Source: Tretioscincus oriximinensis
Lineage: Eukaryota; Chordata; Lepidosauria; Squamata; Gymnophthalmidae
Assembly (NCBI GenBank): GCA_022410635.1
Contig: JAJVDF010000361.1
Coordinates: 811,440 to 875,439 of the forward strand
Direction: 5' to 3'
DNA length: 64,000 nt
How positions within the stretch are numbered: position 1 is the first letter of the stretch; every line of letters starts with the position of its first letter. The notes beneath the pieces were generated by a model. That model had not been told where the DNA came from. It worked only from the letters and a program-made list of their open reading frames with translations, and did no database searches. Both the position numbers and the translations under genes were made by a program. Below are positions 10,467 to 22,683 of the stretch, piece after piece.

Positions 10467-13277
10467 CTCACTTCATATCATATTCAACAGTATCAATAAN
10501 CAGGTAGAAAAGCCCCCAAAGGTCCATATTAATTTTACAGGGAAGGAAGAAATGACTTTTTCATACATATGTACTGTATGCTATATATACATACAGTATA
10601 CCACAGATACAAACATACTTTGCAATCATAACATTTTACAGTTTGCAAGGTAAGATGAACAGATGTCCACGTAATCTCTGTTGATTACACTGCCTATTTA
10701 ATCAAGTACTAGGTTGAAATGCTAAAAAACAGCTAAACTGCTTTAGCTAAACAATAATCAGGGGCTAGTGCATATCTGAAGCTTCCTATGCTTCAAAATT
10801 ATATCACATGAGATGAGAACTCCTGGCAAATGCTTCCAAGAAAAAGGGGCTCACAACAGAACTGGATTTTGACTGCCTCCAAAAGAGACCACACCACACA
10901 TCAAATGCTTTTCTCAGAAGACAAACATATTCCACTATAGTTGGATTTTCTGGAATATAGTAGTTCAGACTGCTTTATTTCAATATCTTAATAGAATAGA
11001 TAAGGGACATTTGGATGTAGATTAAATCTACTAAAGCATATTTCANTATTTTTGCATTAGAGTGGCTGTATTTTTAAAATTCTACAGAGCAACATCAATA
11101 TAGACTGTTTTCAGGCAGAACCATCAAAATACTTGGAAGTAGTAGCTTCACCATAGCAGGAGCTGGTAAATGCCTGCACTAGTCCCATAATTCTGCTCTA
11201 ATTTCTAGCAGGGATTATGAGAGTCAACCATGGGATCTAGATAAGTTCTTACAATTTTTTCTCACCATCTGGAGAGAACAATCAAAGGCTAGAACTCTAA
11301 CCAAGCTAATGCAAAGTGACTATAGCAGGACCCAGGAGATGTACCAGAATAAGAATGGAAGCTCCCTCTTCTGGTGTATAATCTGAATAACGTCCAGTGC
11401 AGAAAGGGACTTGACACATTCTCAGAAATCTGTTCACATATTCGCAAATANATGTGTCAAAACTGTAAACATCTGGGTTCTCCTTCTACACATAACATGG
11501 AAGCACCTTCACGGCTCTATGGCTTACTTTATTTCCTTGTATGAATCTTCAGGCCCTTTCTGCATTGGGCCACATTCCAGTGTATATTCCAGAACAGGGT
11601 CATCATAGTCCAGAAAAGCTAAGCCTGCTAAACATGAAAGCTAAATGCCACAATCAAATAATCTTATTTATAGAGATAATTTTGAATCCCAAACTGCAAG
11701 TGACATGAAATGTTCCCTATATTTGCTCTGCAGATTTATTTGTTTTAAGGAAAACAGATCCACTTGTTCCTGCTGTTTGCCTTTCCTACACCCCCATATT
11801 AGGTAATATGTCGCCTCTTAAGTTGCCTTGGCTTATTAGAATGCTCTTCTCTGATACCATTGTTACCATGTATTAAAACNGAAGAGGCAATGCAGTCTCA
11901 CCAGCTGTAACTAAGTAAATCAAAACCATGACAAAACGCAAGGACGAATGTGCCTTAAACCTCTGCTTAATCTGGTCTTGTAAATGTCAGAAACCATTGG
12001 CAATTCACAATGGATAAGATGGAAGAGCAAAGCTTTATCTAAATCAGAGCACTTTGTGGCCTATGTATTCTTTTTTCAGCAAAGCTTTTTATGGCCCCTA
12101 AACCAGCACAGCACATGTTGCCTTCCACCAAGATTTAAAATTTATCAGACAGAGAAAGTGTACATTTAATACTTACATGGGGGAATAGGGAATGCCTTTC
12201 AATACATCAAACCTTTAAACCTTTTACATCTTTCATTGTTAAGCTACATGGATCTTGATTTGTACAATTTTAAAAATATTCTGAAACCCAGTCAGTCTAA
12301 CGCTAAAAAGCACTGTTGCACAGTAAGAAATCACGAAATACAATTCAGCAAANCTGGCGTAGTTGGTCCCTGGGGATGTTTTTTTCCAATTGTGTTTGTC
12401 ATAGTCCAGATCCATCATGTCATGCAAGTCTAACTTACTACTACCATATCTCCCAGACCCCCACCTCCCAGCACACTCCAACTAGTTTCTGTTGAACTGC
12501 TGCTGTCACAAGAAAACATATAAAAATGCTCTTTTGCAAACATACTATTTGGTCTCCACTGAACTCTCTAGAGCCATGGATTTCTCTCACTGTCTTTATC
12601 AGGGGTGAATGTTGACAGATCACTGAACCTTACTGTCAGCGNTGACAGGCTGAGTATTGTACTGCACAAGGTGGGAGGAGAGGGGGGGAACAGGAACGGC
12701 AAAAAGGTTTCTCTGGCTGGCAGCAGAAAGGTCCCTGAAACAGCAACAAAGGCTTATGTTCAAAGATTATTAGCTTAAAGGCATTTCAGATCATTTTTCT
12801 TTTATTATTATTATTGGAGCAGCAGTTGGGTGTCTTGCTACTGGGTGAAATATGTATTCCCCTGAGAACAAAGGCATCTCTGCTGAGATGGCAACTTTAA
12901 TAATTCCATGTATTTATCAGAATTGTGTCAAGATCTTAGGGATTTTTGCCCTTCAGGTGAAGTGGAAGGTAGATGGAATGGATACGGTTTTGAGCAGTAC
13001 CACTCAGATATACATAGAAAAATGCCCCATCAGGTCTGCAGAGGGAGAAAGAAATGGAAGAGAGACTCCCTAAGGGGCTGAAAAGACATCACAGGGACAA
13101 ATGTCTCAAAGGGTTCAGAAATGAAGGCTAAGATTTTACATGTGCCTTAACCTATGCGTAAAGCTTGGAGACCGTCTCACCAGAAAAAGTTTAATCTCTT
13201 CTAACATAAACACTTTTTTCTTGACAAAGAAGTCTGGTTTGGGGAGGGGGAAGGTTGGCATAAAGCATATATATTAA

Positions 13278-13280
<3 letters not shown>
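10467..13280. other. Long stretch, mostly unassigned
   Basis: AT-rich sequence with small hairpins (for example 10572-10600 around GCTATATATACATACAGTAT) and one patch at 11550-11610 (CCCTTTCTGCATTGGGCC) that recurs at 32038. No exon or well-preserved element recognised. Confidence 0.5.

Positions 13281-13309
<29 letters not shown>
13281..13309. repeat. AT dinucleotide microsatellite
   Basis: About 14 uninterrupted AT units directly abutting the inverted-match segment at 13310. Confidence 0.9.
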
Positions 13310-13311
<2 letters not shown>

Positions 13312-13376
13312 CTTATTAAAAGCACAAAGTTATTTACCCTTTTATGACCCTCACAGTTTTAAATCCCAAAAGGTCA
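13310..13376. repeat. 67-bp inverted-match partner B
   Basis: Exact reverse complement of 10400-10466, wedged between an AT microsatellite and another ATATAT-rich patch. Confidence 0.85.
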
Positions 13377-13442
13377 CTCAGTTCTGTAAGTTCTGCAAAG
13401 CATATATATATGCTTTAATATATATGTAAAGCATATATATTG

Positions 13443-13492
13443 GTGTTACACTGTTATGTTAAAGTGTTCCCTTAATTGTTTTGAGCAGTATA
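13443..13492. mobile_element. Tc1-like miniature, right half only
   Basis: Matches the right part of the complete 82-bp element at 60928-61009 with one difference over about 48 bp, ending TTTTGAGCAGTA then TA. The left inverted repeat is missing. Confidence 0.8.
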
Positions 13493-13498
13493 TGTATA

Positions 13499-13710
13499 CA
13501 GGGTGCTTCAAAAAAATGTATACACACTTTGAACTTCCATACGATGTACAGAATCAGTGGTGACTCGTAGTCAGAATTGTATTGATGCTGCAGGTCACCA
13601 ATTTGAACAGTATTAACATTTGTTATTTATTTAACTTTGTAGAACAGTAGAACAGTAAATAAATTTTCTATGGAAGTTCACAGTGCGTATACATTTTTTG
13701 AAGTACCCTG
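13499..13710. mobile_element. Mariner-like MITE, copy 1
   Basis: Ends CAGGGTGCTTCAAAAAAATG and its near complement, flanked by TA on both sides, 212 bp, with no transposase frame. The inverted repeats extend about 40 bp (through GTATACACACTTTGAACTTC). Copy 2 is at 35827-35967. Confidence 0.88.
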
Positions 13711-14679
13711 TATATATGTGATATTTCACCTTTTCTTTATTCTAATGCTTGTAAGTAATTTTTCATTTTAAAATAATAAAAATTCCAGTTAAATATAACA
13801 TACGAAGATCTTTCTAAAGAGACAAACCCTACCACAGACCCACATTTAAAGATGAAAGCAATCTTTAACATTTTCTTTAAGAGAAGTTTCCATTTTCATG
13901 CCCACAGACACTAGAGCCCGTGTACTTGTCCTAACATGATAAAGACCAATGGGAGACAGCAATTTTGTGCAGAGCACATATATCTCTTCATGCACCATCA
14001 GAAAGATACAGGGGACTTTCCGAAGGAAATATCTCCTAATTAATGATGGTATAGAGCCTTATGAAGTGTGAAAGGATGTCAGAACAAATGTGGTCAGTAA
14101 GTATGATTGCAGCGGGAATAGCAACATAATCGTAAAAANCATTAGAAGACTTAGAACATGACAGAATGATAACTTGTGCCAGGTAGCTTAAAATAATTTA
14201 CTCAGACTTACAGCATTTGAATACCATGCAAACACCCTTCTTTGCCTACATCTATTGCCATGTTTTCTGTGCTCTGTTTTAAGTAATCACTGAAGCTTTT
14301 TTTTCTCAATGTTTCTCAGTTGCAGAGATATTTAATAAATGCAAAAACATAATTTAGAGCCCTAGAATTATTAGATTCATTCACTAACAGCTCTGTAATT
14401 GCATATGCCAGAGTAGAACTACAAGGCAGGAAACAAAGTGACTTTTTATTCCCTTCATGGGCAGGCATACTTGCATGTGTCCTCACTAGGCATGGGCAGA
14501 GTCCATCCAATGCTGAGAAGAGAAAAGGGCAGGTTGGGGTTGCTACATAATACAGGACGGAGGAAAATACCAACAAACGCTCAAAGGTACAAAAAACATC
14601 AAATAGATATAACTATATTGGTATGAGTATCATGTATGTCTACATATCAACAATAGAATACACATAAATCTCACACAGA

Positions 14680-14863
14680 GGGCCCTTCTGGCCTTTTCAA
14701 CTTATAATGTTCCCTATTGAAGACTCATACGACAGCAATTTGTAGGAATGCACTCTCTGACTGTTCGGTCGCAGGGATCTGTATACAAATATAAATATAT
14801 GTGAATTGCTATATATGGTTGAAAAGGCTGTAGCACTATAAGTTTAAAGGGCCAGAAGAAGAC
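14680..14863. mobile_element. Putative MITE with GGCCAGAAG ends
   Basis: Imperfect 25-bp terminal inverted repeat: CCCTTCTGGCCTTTTCAACT at the left, and TATAAGTTTAAAGGGCCAGA at the right (about 21 of 25 positions pair). The interior is AT-rich and non-coding. Only one copy was seen here. Confidence 0.55.
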
Positions 14864-14965
14864 ACGGGGCGAAATCCCCAAACTATCCGGAAATGGGATA
14901 TCCCTTCATTTATGTTCTTTGACTGTGTCTACAGACTGGTGATTACTTAGCATGATAAATATTTA

Positions 14966-15150
14966 AATTTCTGCCAACCCAGCTGTTTGAAAACAAAAAG
15001 AATTTTGTGAGTAGATAAATGGGAACCTCCAAAANATGGGTGGGAAAAATAGAATAGTTGTAAGGATTTGCGCCAAAAATAACCTTGTTAATTGCTCTGG
15101 AAAAAGAGCAGCTTATAAAAAACATATTTTTCTTCTTTTCCTCTTCCTCC
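14966..15150 (+). mobile_element. SINE-B copy, 5'-truncated and diverged
   Basis: Starts CCAACCCAGCTGTTTGAAAA and runs to a TTCTTC-rich tail. Body blocks such as TAGATAAATGGGAACC are shared with the full copies. Confidence 0.7.
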
Positions 15151-15157
15151 AACACTA

Positions 15158-15611
15158 GGGTTGCCATATTTGGGCAGCCCAAAACCGGAATGGGGGAGGG
15201 GTGCGTGCACGCACACATGCACACAAGGACGCACACACACGGGCGCGTGTGGTGAGACAGGCAGAATAGAGCCGCACAAAATCTCTGTTCTCCTGTCAAA
15301 ACCCCAAGAGTTTTTCATCTGCTGGAGGCAAGTTGGCACACTTGTCTGACAGCAGGCGCAAAACCCCACCTCCAGCATTGGAGCAGCTACGGCACGCTCC
15401 GAGGTTCCTTCCAGGACCCTGGAAACCGTTGCTCGGGCTGCAGCCGTCAGCCCTGACGGCTCCTTTTCCTTTAAAATCCTGGATTTTTACATTCCCTGAT
15501 GCAGCATCGGGGAATGTAAAAAGCTGGGATTTTGTCTTAAAACCCNGAGGGGACTATATTTTAATCCCCAAAACCGGGATTGTTCTGCCTTCCCAGGATG
15601 TATGGCAACCT
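15158..15611. mobile_element. Palindromic MITE family P, copy 1
   Basis: Ends GGGTTGCCATATTTGGG and GGATGTATGGCAACC with TA at each flank. The core 15481-15523 is a strong hairpin (TTTTTACATTCCCTGATGCA and its complement). GC-rich patches include GCTCGGGCTGCAGCCGTCAG. The right 270 bp recur at 50245-50500. No coding capacity; open frames across it are spurious. Confidence 0.75.
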
Positions 15612-17642
15612 TATCCAACTCCTTTTCTTCATCCTTTTCTTTCTTCTTCTTCCTCTTCTTTCTACTCCACTCACATTTTACCTATTAAATGCTTGGGCCT
15701 GAAATGGTCTTCATTGTAAAATAAAACCCCAACTTGTGGAGAACCTAGGCCTACCATAATTAAAAAGCTTTTAAAAAATGACATCAAAGCGAGAGTTTCA
15801 GTTATTCTTTCCACAGAGATGAGTTCTCTAATTTTAAGGCAAACTTTGCAGTATTTTAACTCAACTACATAAAATCAACCAATTTGACTTTGAGATACCG
15901 TGGAATGTGTTTCTCCTGCTTTCCATCCATAAATGATGTCCCAAGTTCATCTTAAAAGGAAGACTGCAGCATTTTTAGTTACAAGAAGTTAAAATTCAGC
16001 TGACATTAAATTATTCATTGCAGTGTTGACTATTTTGACTTGCTGTATAAGACTATTATCTTAACCCTAAGGTTTTATGTGATAGTGAGGCACTGGGAAC
16101 GGAAAAGTTTAAAAGCCTCTTCCCCATAGACATCCTAACAAGATCAAGTCAGAACTGATTCTCAATGAAAAAACTGTTTTGCCAAAAAGATGGTTCGAAC
16201 TTGCAATTTAGTTGCACTTTATCTTTTACTGAAACATCTTAGTAATGCTTGGCTCTTCTTTATGGCTTCAAATCTTGTAATAGCTGGTAATACATGAACG
16301 AGTCGTCTGTTTTTCATTCTATTATACCTATGCTGCTTCTGAAGGCAACGATCAGGTGTAAAAAGACAGGGGCAAAAGTACAAAAGCAGCGAAGAAGTGT
16401 TTTCATTCTCATAGTTCAGGCTGATGGTTCTGCAGAAAACATTGCCTCAGGACTAATAAATCTGCTTCTATAGCTGCATCCAGACATTTTGCTATAGTTA
16501 GATATCTCTATATATACATTTTCCAGAGTCACACTAGTCCCTGGAGGCTCTTCAATTGAACAATATTTAAATGAATCCCTGGGCCTGGAGTGATGTCATC
16601 AACATTCTAAAGCCAAGGCCAGGTTGGCAGTGCTTGCCATGGAGACCAGCCCAGCAGCAGGAAAAAGGAAGCAATAACTCAGGAAGAGGGAAGGAGAAAC
16701 ATGAAAGGGGGAGGAAGAAGAACCTAGAAACACACACAAACGATTGCATTAAACTCAGGCAATGAGCTTATTTCACTACAATAGATCTGGAATAAAGCAT
16801 AGATATTCAACCATAACGCAGTCCAGACAGTGCTTTGTTCCAGAATATCCAAGAATAGTGGAATAAATAAATGATGTTTGGATGCTGCCTACTCCTACAG
16901 AGCCTTATAAAAACTGTACAAAAATCCTTTAAAACTTTTAATAGTGAATTAAAGATTTGACCGATCAATGGCTAAAAAAAACAAGTTATTATAATTGAAG
17001 GCAGATAGCAAAGGGCTGCTTTAGTAGAAAATAGTCAATATTACATGGTAATGAACAGTTAATGAAGAATAAAATGTAAATGTCTAAGACTGTTATGGCG
17101 CAGAGGGTTCTTTGACAACACAAGATGATTTTTAAAAATGCATGAAGTGCTATGATGCAACACATAAATTCTGCCTTCGTAATCAGGCACACAGAGTACA
17201 TTGGATCAAAGCCTAGTTTGCTCTCATTTATAGAGATCAAAACCTAATGGCAAATAGCTGTTGATAAGCCCCAAAACTTTAATAGGAGCTAAATAAGACA
17301 GAAGTAAATATTTAGCTAATAGAAATATAACTTACAGAAGAGTGATAGGAAAAAACAAACTCATGGGAATACTGCCTGGGTGTGGGTGTGCTCTTGCACT
17401 TCTCTCTTAACTTATGCTGCATCTGCACATCACTTAATTGTTCCACTATATTCCACAATATTCCACAATGAAGCATTGATATTCTGGAATAGACCAGTCC
17501 ACACAATACCTTATCGTGGAATATTCCACCAAAGTAATGTAATAAAAGTGGTGGGTTGAGAAGTAATGCTAGATGATGGGGAAGGTTTCTATCTTCCTTC
17601 TTAGCTCTGTTTTGTCCCTATTTGTGTGTGTGATTCTTATTT
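15612..17642. other. No clear feature
   Basis: AT-rich intronic sequence. A moderately GC-rich block lies at 16571-16735 (contains the palindrome-like TGATGTCATCA and purine-rich GGAAGAGGGAAGGAG). Patches near 16480 and 16880 (GCATCCAGACATT and its loose complement) may be the ends of an old DNA element. Confidence 0.45.
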
Positions 17643-17647
17643 TTTAT

Positions 17648-17670
17648 TGTGTGTGTGTGTGTGTGTGTGA
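17648..17670. repeat. GT dinucleotide microsatellite
   Basis: About 11 GT units. Confidence 0.9.
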
Positions 17671-17910
17671 TATATTCAGGTTTGTTTTTTGTTTTTGTTT
17701 TACAGGATCAGTGTCAAAGGATCCAGTGGTTTGTTTTTGCTGACAGCAGCAAAGGCAGATAGATGTTGGGGTTTTATAGGATTATGCTGGCACATTGCAT
17801 GCCAATAATTCTATAGGCTTTGTCAAATTTTTAGACTTTTCCATAATGAGGCATACAACATGGTATATATCAGCGAAGCCTCTAAGCAGACCAGGTATGT
17901 ACTTATGCTA

Positions 17911-18119
17911 GGCTAACCAGATGACCCCTTTTTTGGGGGGGGGGAGTTGAAAACCTATTTTTGGGGTGCCTCCTTTTTTTTATGAGGAAAAAAAATAAAA
18001 ACATTTTTTGTTTGGAAAAAAACATTTTTTTGAAAACATTTTCCTCAGAAAAAACTGGGAGGCATCCCAAAACCAAGTTTTCAACCCCCCCACCCCCAAA
18101 AGGGGTCATCTGGTCAGCC
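17911..18119. mobile_element. Hairpin MITE family H, copy 2
   Basis: Ends GGCTAACCAGATGACCCC and its near complement, flanked by TA. Arms include GGGGTGCCTCC and AAACTGGGAGGCA, with an A/T-rich loop. Confidence 0.85.
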
Positions 18120-18532
18120 TAACCAATGCCCTGCTAATTAGCTTCTCTAAGTCATTGGCTCCTTCTGCCACTAGAAGGGCCACAGAACATTTCTAACTGC
18201 ACTTGCCTTCATGCAAGTTTCAGCTGAAGATAAACACTTTGTGACAGGGCTGTATTTAGTTAAAATATAGCTACCGGTAGTAGTAAGAAGATATTATTAT
18301 TTTTAATTGCTTTTATTATTATAAAACCCAAAGTAGCTGAGGGAAGAGGGGAAGTAAAATAAATAAATAAAGTAAATAAGTAAATAGGTAAATTACAGCC
18401 CGCGGGCAAAATACAGCCCAAATATGGGCCTGTTTTGTGATCTGATATATTCAGAGAGCTTTGTTTCCATTTGGATTTTCAAAGGCCTATTCCTTTTGTA
18501 CCTGTTTCAGAAAGCAGACTATATGGACATAG

Positions 18533-18735
18533 TGCACCAGCAAAGGAGCTAGTAGCACTTTGAGACCAACTAGAGAAAAGTGGGTGGCATAAGCTTTCGT
18601 ACACAAGTCTACTTTTTCAGATGCTGAAGACTTGTCTATGAAAGATTATGCCACCCACTTTTCTCTAGTTAGTTTCAAAGTGCTACTAGCTCCTTTGCTG
18701 GACTTTCTACAGACCAACAGAGCTATTTCTCTGGA
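18533..18735. repeat. Fold-back repeat family S, copy 1
   Basis: Near-perfect hairpin: AGCAAAGGAGCTAGTAGCAC, then AAAGTGGGTGGCATAAGCTT, a short loop with CAGATGCTGAAGA, and the complement back to CTCCTTTGCTGG. The right side carries ACAGACCAACAGAGCTATTT, which resembles the CAGACTAACACGGCTA end of a repeat common in amniotes. Other copies are at 26284, 26563 and 39880. Confidence 0.75.
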
Positions 18736-19536
18736 ATAGTGCACTAAGTAATTTTAAAATTCAAGAGTACAACCTTTCTTATCTTCAGTGCTGTTTTCAA
18801 TGAATGCAGCTACTGTGCTTAAGCTTTCCGCTAACTTGCTGCATTTGAGCCCCCTCTGCTTATATGTTGCTACATTCCATTTTCCTTCATCATTTCCTCA
18901 TGTCATTCCATCTTATAGAAAAAGTCAAGCATTAACAGATGGTATATCTGATTTCTTTAAATTGCCTTTATACGGCTAAGTTGAAAGTAGCAGTTCAGTT
19001 TGCGCTGATCCATGTTGAGAATTATTAGGCTGATTAGCTTTTTCAAATGCTACTGATGTTGATGGCATAACCGTAACCTTTGTATATGCTCTGTTTCATC
19101 AGCATATCTTGCATCCCTGAAAGTTGCCTGTTTGAGCCATATCTTTTTGAAAGGGTCAAAAAATGTCATTTCCCTTTTTAGTCAGCACTTTATAAGACTA
19201 ATGTGAGCAATTCCATTCCACTTGAAAAGGGTAGTAGGATGACTATTGGGTGAATATCTCTGTCATAATAGGAAGAAGCATCCCCAAAAGACTTTGCCGA
19301 ATTGGGTTAATATCAGTGTATTCAGTGGGCTTAAGTTGCTTTGCTGCACTCTGAATAGATTATTTTAGGCGTTTTCCTCACAAGCAGAAAAGAAGAGTTT
19401 CCCAACTACATTTAAGTATTACCCACAGCGTAACTCTGGATGCTACAAAGGAGGAAGGAAAACTTACACAAAGGGAAAACCCTGATACCGTATTAACTTA
19501 GGTGCTCTTTTGACATGTACTTTAAATCCATCTTGA
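18736..19536. other. No recognisable feature
   Basis: AT-rich sequence without an exon, repeat or other signal that I can name. Confidence 0.5.
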
Positions 19537-19855
19537 AGGCACGGATAGCTCAGTCGCTTAGGAATTCGTCTCTCGCCTGGGAGATCGGCTTTCGAAGCCC
19601 TGTGTTGGAAGTGGGGAGGGGTGAGCACCTTCCACTAGCCTGTAGCTCTAGCCAACCCAGCTATTCAAAAGCATGAATTGCAAGAAATTGCAACTGACTG
19701 CAAGTAGATACATGGGAACCACCATAGCCGGGTGGGGAAGATAGAATGGAAGCCTTCGGGCAAAATATATCCTTGTAAGCCGCTTTGAGTCACTTTGAAA
19801 GGTGAGAAAAGCAGGGTATAAGAACCAAGTTCTTCTTCTTCATCATCTTCACTCC
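19537..19855 (+). mobile_element. SINE-B copy, near full length
   Basis: tRNA-like head with A-box region TAGCTCAGTCGCTTAGGAA and B-box-like region TTTCGAAGCCC, then a body with GTGAGCACCTTCCACTAGCC, a GCCGCTTTGAGTCACTTTGA tail resembling Bov-B/Sauria SINE 3' ends, and a TTC-repeat terminus. Confidence 0.88.
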
Positions 19856-22402
19856 TGAAGAACATCCCCCCCCCCTCTAGTTTAGTCCAATTCTTTAGGA
19901 CTGGAAATGGATTAAAAATATATGTTGGAACAGCACCTTAATGTCCCATGGGATCGGTTCTTTGATCACAATGATGAAAAGAAAATAGATTTGAAGGGGG
20001 CACATTGAACAATTATGTATATACACCCAAAATATCTGTATTTATGCTGCAGATCTGTAAACAAAAATCATATGACTGCCAGGATCTAACAGTATACCTG
20101 AAACCTACACAAAGAAATACATCTTAACAATGAAAGCTTTTCACTAATTTAATAAAAAAATAGTTATAATAATAAGCAATACTTTTTAAAAATAGAATAC
20201 AATTCTGCAACAAATGACTTTTTTAAAAGAGAAACTACTTTGCTAGTATTACATGTTTTTAACAAAATTATTGGTAGTTTCCAGTGACAACGAAGAACCA
20301 GATTCACTGTTATGAGTACTGACATGTTAATGCTGAGCATTATTGCAGATGGAGACAGAAGAACATTGTGCTCCAGGACAGTGATCCTAGTGTACACATC
20401 TGGAGCAGGAGCCTAAGTTTGCAATGGAGGTTGAGGGCATCAGATGGCGGCAGTCAAATTGGAACTGTTATGCGTAAGAAAGAGCAATATAGGCAGTGCT
20501 ACACGTCCCATGGTCACACACAAGGCCATGCATCATCTGTTGACTTTTTTTTAGTCAGTTCATTGTTTGAAGTGGAGCCCCAAGGCGTCCGTTGTCCTTC
20601 AAAACCAAAAATAAAATCTGTCCTTTGGATATAAAAATGGTGATAGTGGAAAACTACATATTTCCCATATAAAGGCAAGAACATCAAACACACTATTTAA
20701 TGCTGTCATCATTTATTTCACCTTTCAAGTTCAGCATTTTTATTCCACCAGAGTTACATTTTTTACAACGGGAACACAACCCAGTGCTTTTGTTCTCAAC
20801 AATAATTGCCAATAAACCCCCCATTATTGTTTTAGCATTTTTCACCATTTTTCAGGNCTTATTCAGGAATATACGTCAGAATATTGCATCTTCAAAGCGT
20901 TCATAAAATTGGATATAAATAATATCATTTCATTCTTTGTTGTGGCTCACTGAGTGTGGATCAGCTGGTTCAGGACATTGAATACGTGTTGATCTAGAAT
21001 AATTATGTCTGCACTGAATTCCAGAATTGACCTCCAAATGTGCCAAAGGGTTAGGAAAAAATGTTTCCAGCACTGAATACACCAGGGTACACATTTTGAT
21101 AGTGTACTTTGATGTACTAGTAGTTGGACATATAGAAGAGTGCTTTCTGAATTGAATTACTGGCATGCAATGCTGCATATTTGTGCATATGCTTCTGGTG
21201 TCATTGCATTGAGCATGTATGTTGTTGCTCATGCACAGAGACCGTGCATATATGATAATGTCAAATGAATGTATGCTGACACAGCACACTCTATCTATGT
21301 GGGGGATTATAATGGTGGTGACCACATTTCTAGAAAGCAAAGATGAGTTTTGTAAAGCATCTAATAACCCTGGTTTTTTCTGCAATTTGGGGTCAGTAGA
21401 AGAATGGAATGTCCAACTAGAAACAATGTTTACCAGATTATAAAATAATATCCAGTTGAAACTATAGTGTTAAGTTACTTTCCGCAAATATGCCAGCACA
21501 TAGTTGCTTCTCAACCATCTTCAAGAATATGACTATTAAAAAAAAAGTATCAGGAAGTAGGAAGAACTATTTAACGTCCTCTTGTCACTGAAGCTTGAAA
21601 ACAAATAAACAGTACTTACACTGCCTAAGCTGCCTTTTAACAACTGGACCCAATGGTTCACTTGCTTCTCAACCTGCTATGGAATATTCTGGCAGATAGC
21701 TAATTTAATAAGCTTCAGAGGGATTTGGTGTAGCCTTTGCTTACATCAATTAGAATGTGGGGAAATAAAAAGTAATTGTTAATGACATTCAGAACATTTA
21801 GAATAGCAAAATGAAGATGAGAAGTTTCTTTGAAATAGTTTCCTCCCACCCCCATCCAACACACTGTTCACCTATCCCCCAAGAAGAAAACTGGAGCTTC
21901 TATCAATATGTCAGAAAAGAAGCGGGATTTGCAGTTTTAGAATGAGAGGCTGGACTCTTCCTGCAAGGAACCTTTTTCTAGGATACATTTCAAAATAGGT
22001 ACATACACATGTAATGCAGGATGCCAGAAAAGATAAATTTAAAAAGGGTGGGAAACACAAGGGCACACTTTACTGTCTCTTGAGTGCTCTTGATCTGCCC
22101 CTTTTGTAACATCTAAGCAAAGGCATGACTAGCAACCCTTCCACCTGTGGATAACAAAGCTTTTGAAATAGTTAAATATTCTGCTTCCAGTTAAGTATCC
22201 TTCAAATGCTTGGAAGTATATTAAGTTAGTTCAAATTTTCTAGTTTTGCAGTCTCACAGTGAAACTGCTATATGGAAGAAATAGATTGGTTTATGAAACC
22301 CATGGTGCCAATCTTTTCCTTGTTAGACCCCATGCTAGATCTTCTGGACTCACACTAATATGGCTATTTCTTTAAATTCTACCAGTATGTGGATGAGATC
22401 AA
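19856..22402. other. Long stretch, mostly unassigned
   Basis: A 151-codon minus-strand open frame at 20930-21385 has no recognised motif and biased composition, and looks like chance. No repeat was identified. Confidence 0.5.
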
Positions 22403-22683
22403 GCAGGCACAGATAGCTCAGTCGCTTAGGAATTCGTCTCTCGTCTGGGAGATCGGGAGGGGTGAGCACCTTCCACTAGCCTGTAGCTCTAGCAAACCCA
22501 GCTATTAGAAAGCAAGAATTGCAAGAAATTGCAACTGACTGCAAGTAGATACATGGGAACCACCAGAGTCTGGTGGGGAAGATAGAATGTAAGCCTTCGG
22601 GCAAAATACCCTTGTAAGCCGCTTTGAGTCCCTTTGAGAGGTGAGAAAAAGTGGGGTATTAGAACCCAGTTCTTCTTCTTCTT
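22403..22683 (+). mobile_element. SINE-B copy with B-box deletion
   Basis: Head and tail as in the copy at 19537, but about 30 bp including the TTTCGAAGCCC region are missing between GGGAGATCGG and GAGGGGTGAG, so the internal promoter is broken. Confidence 0.88.

Noticed and set aside
16571..16765. GC-richer block with TGATGTCATCA as a promoter
   Set aside because: Only one short motif and no supporting TATA, CpG cluster or splice donor.
19537..19610. Possible tRNA gene in the SINE-B head
   Set aside because: Boxes A and B are present but there is no acceptor-stem pairing, and the head is fused to a SINE body seen in six other copies.
20930..21385. 151-codon minus-strand open frame
   Set aside because: No recognisable domain; length is within the chance range for 64 kb on both strands.
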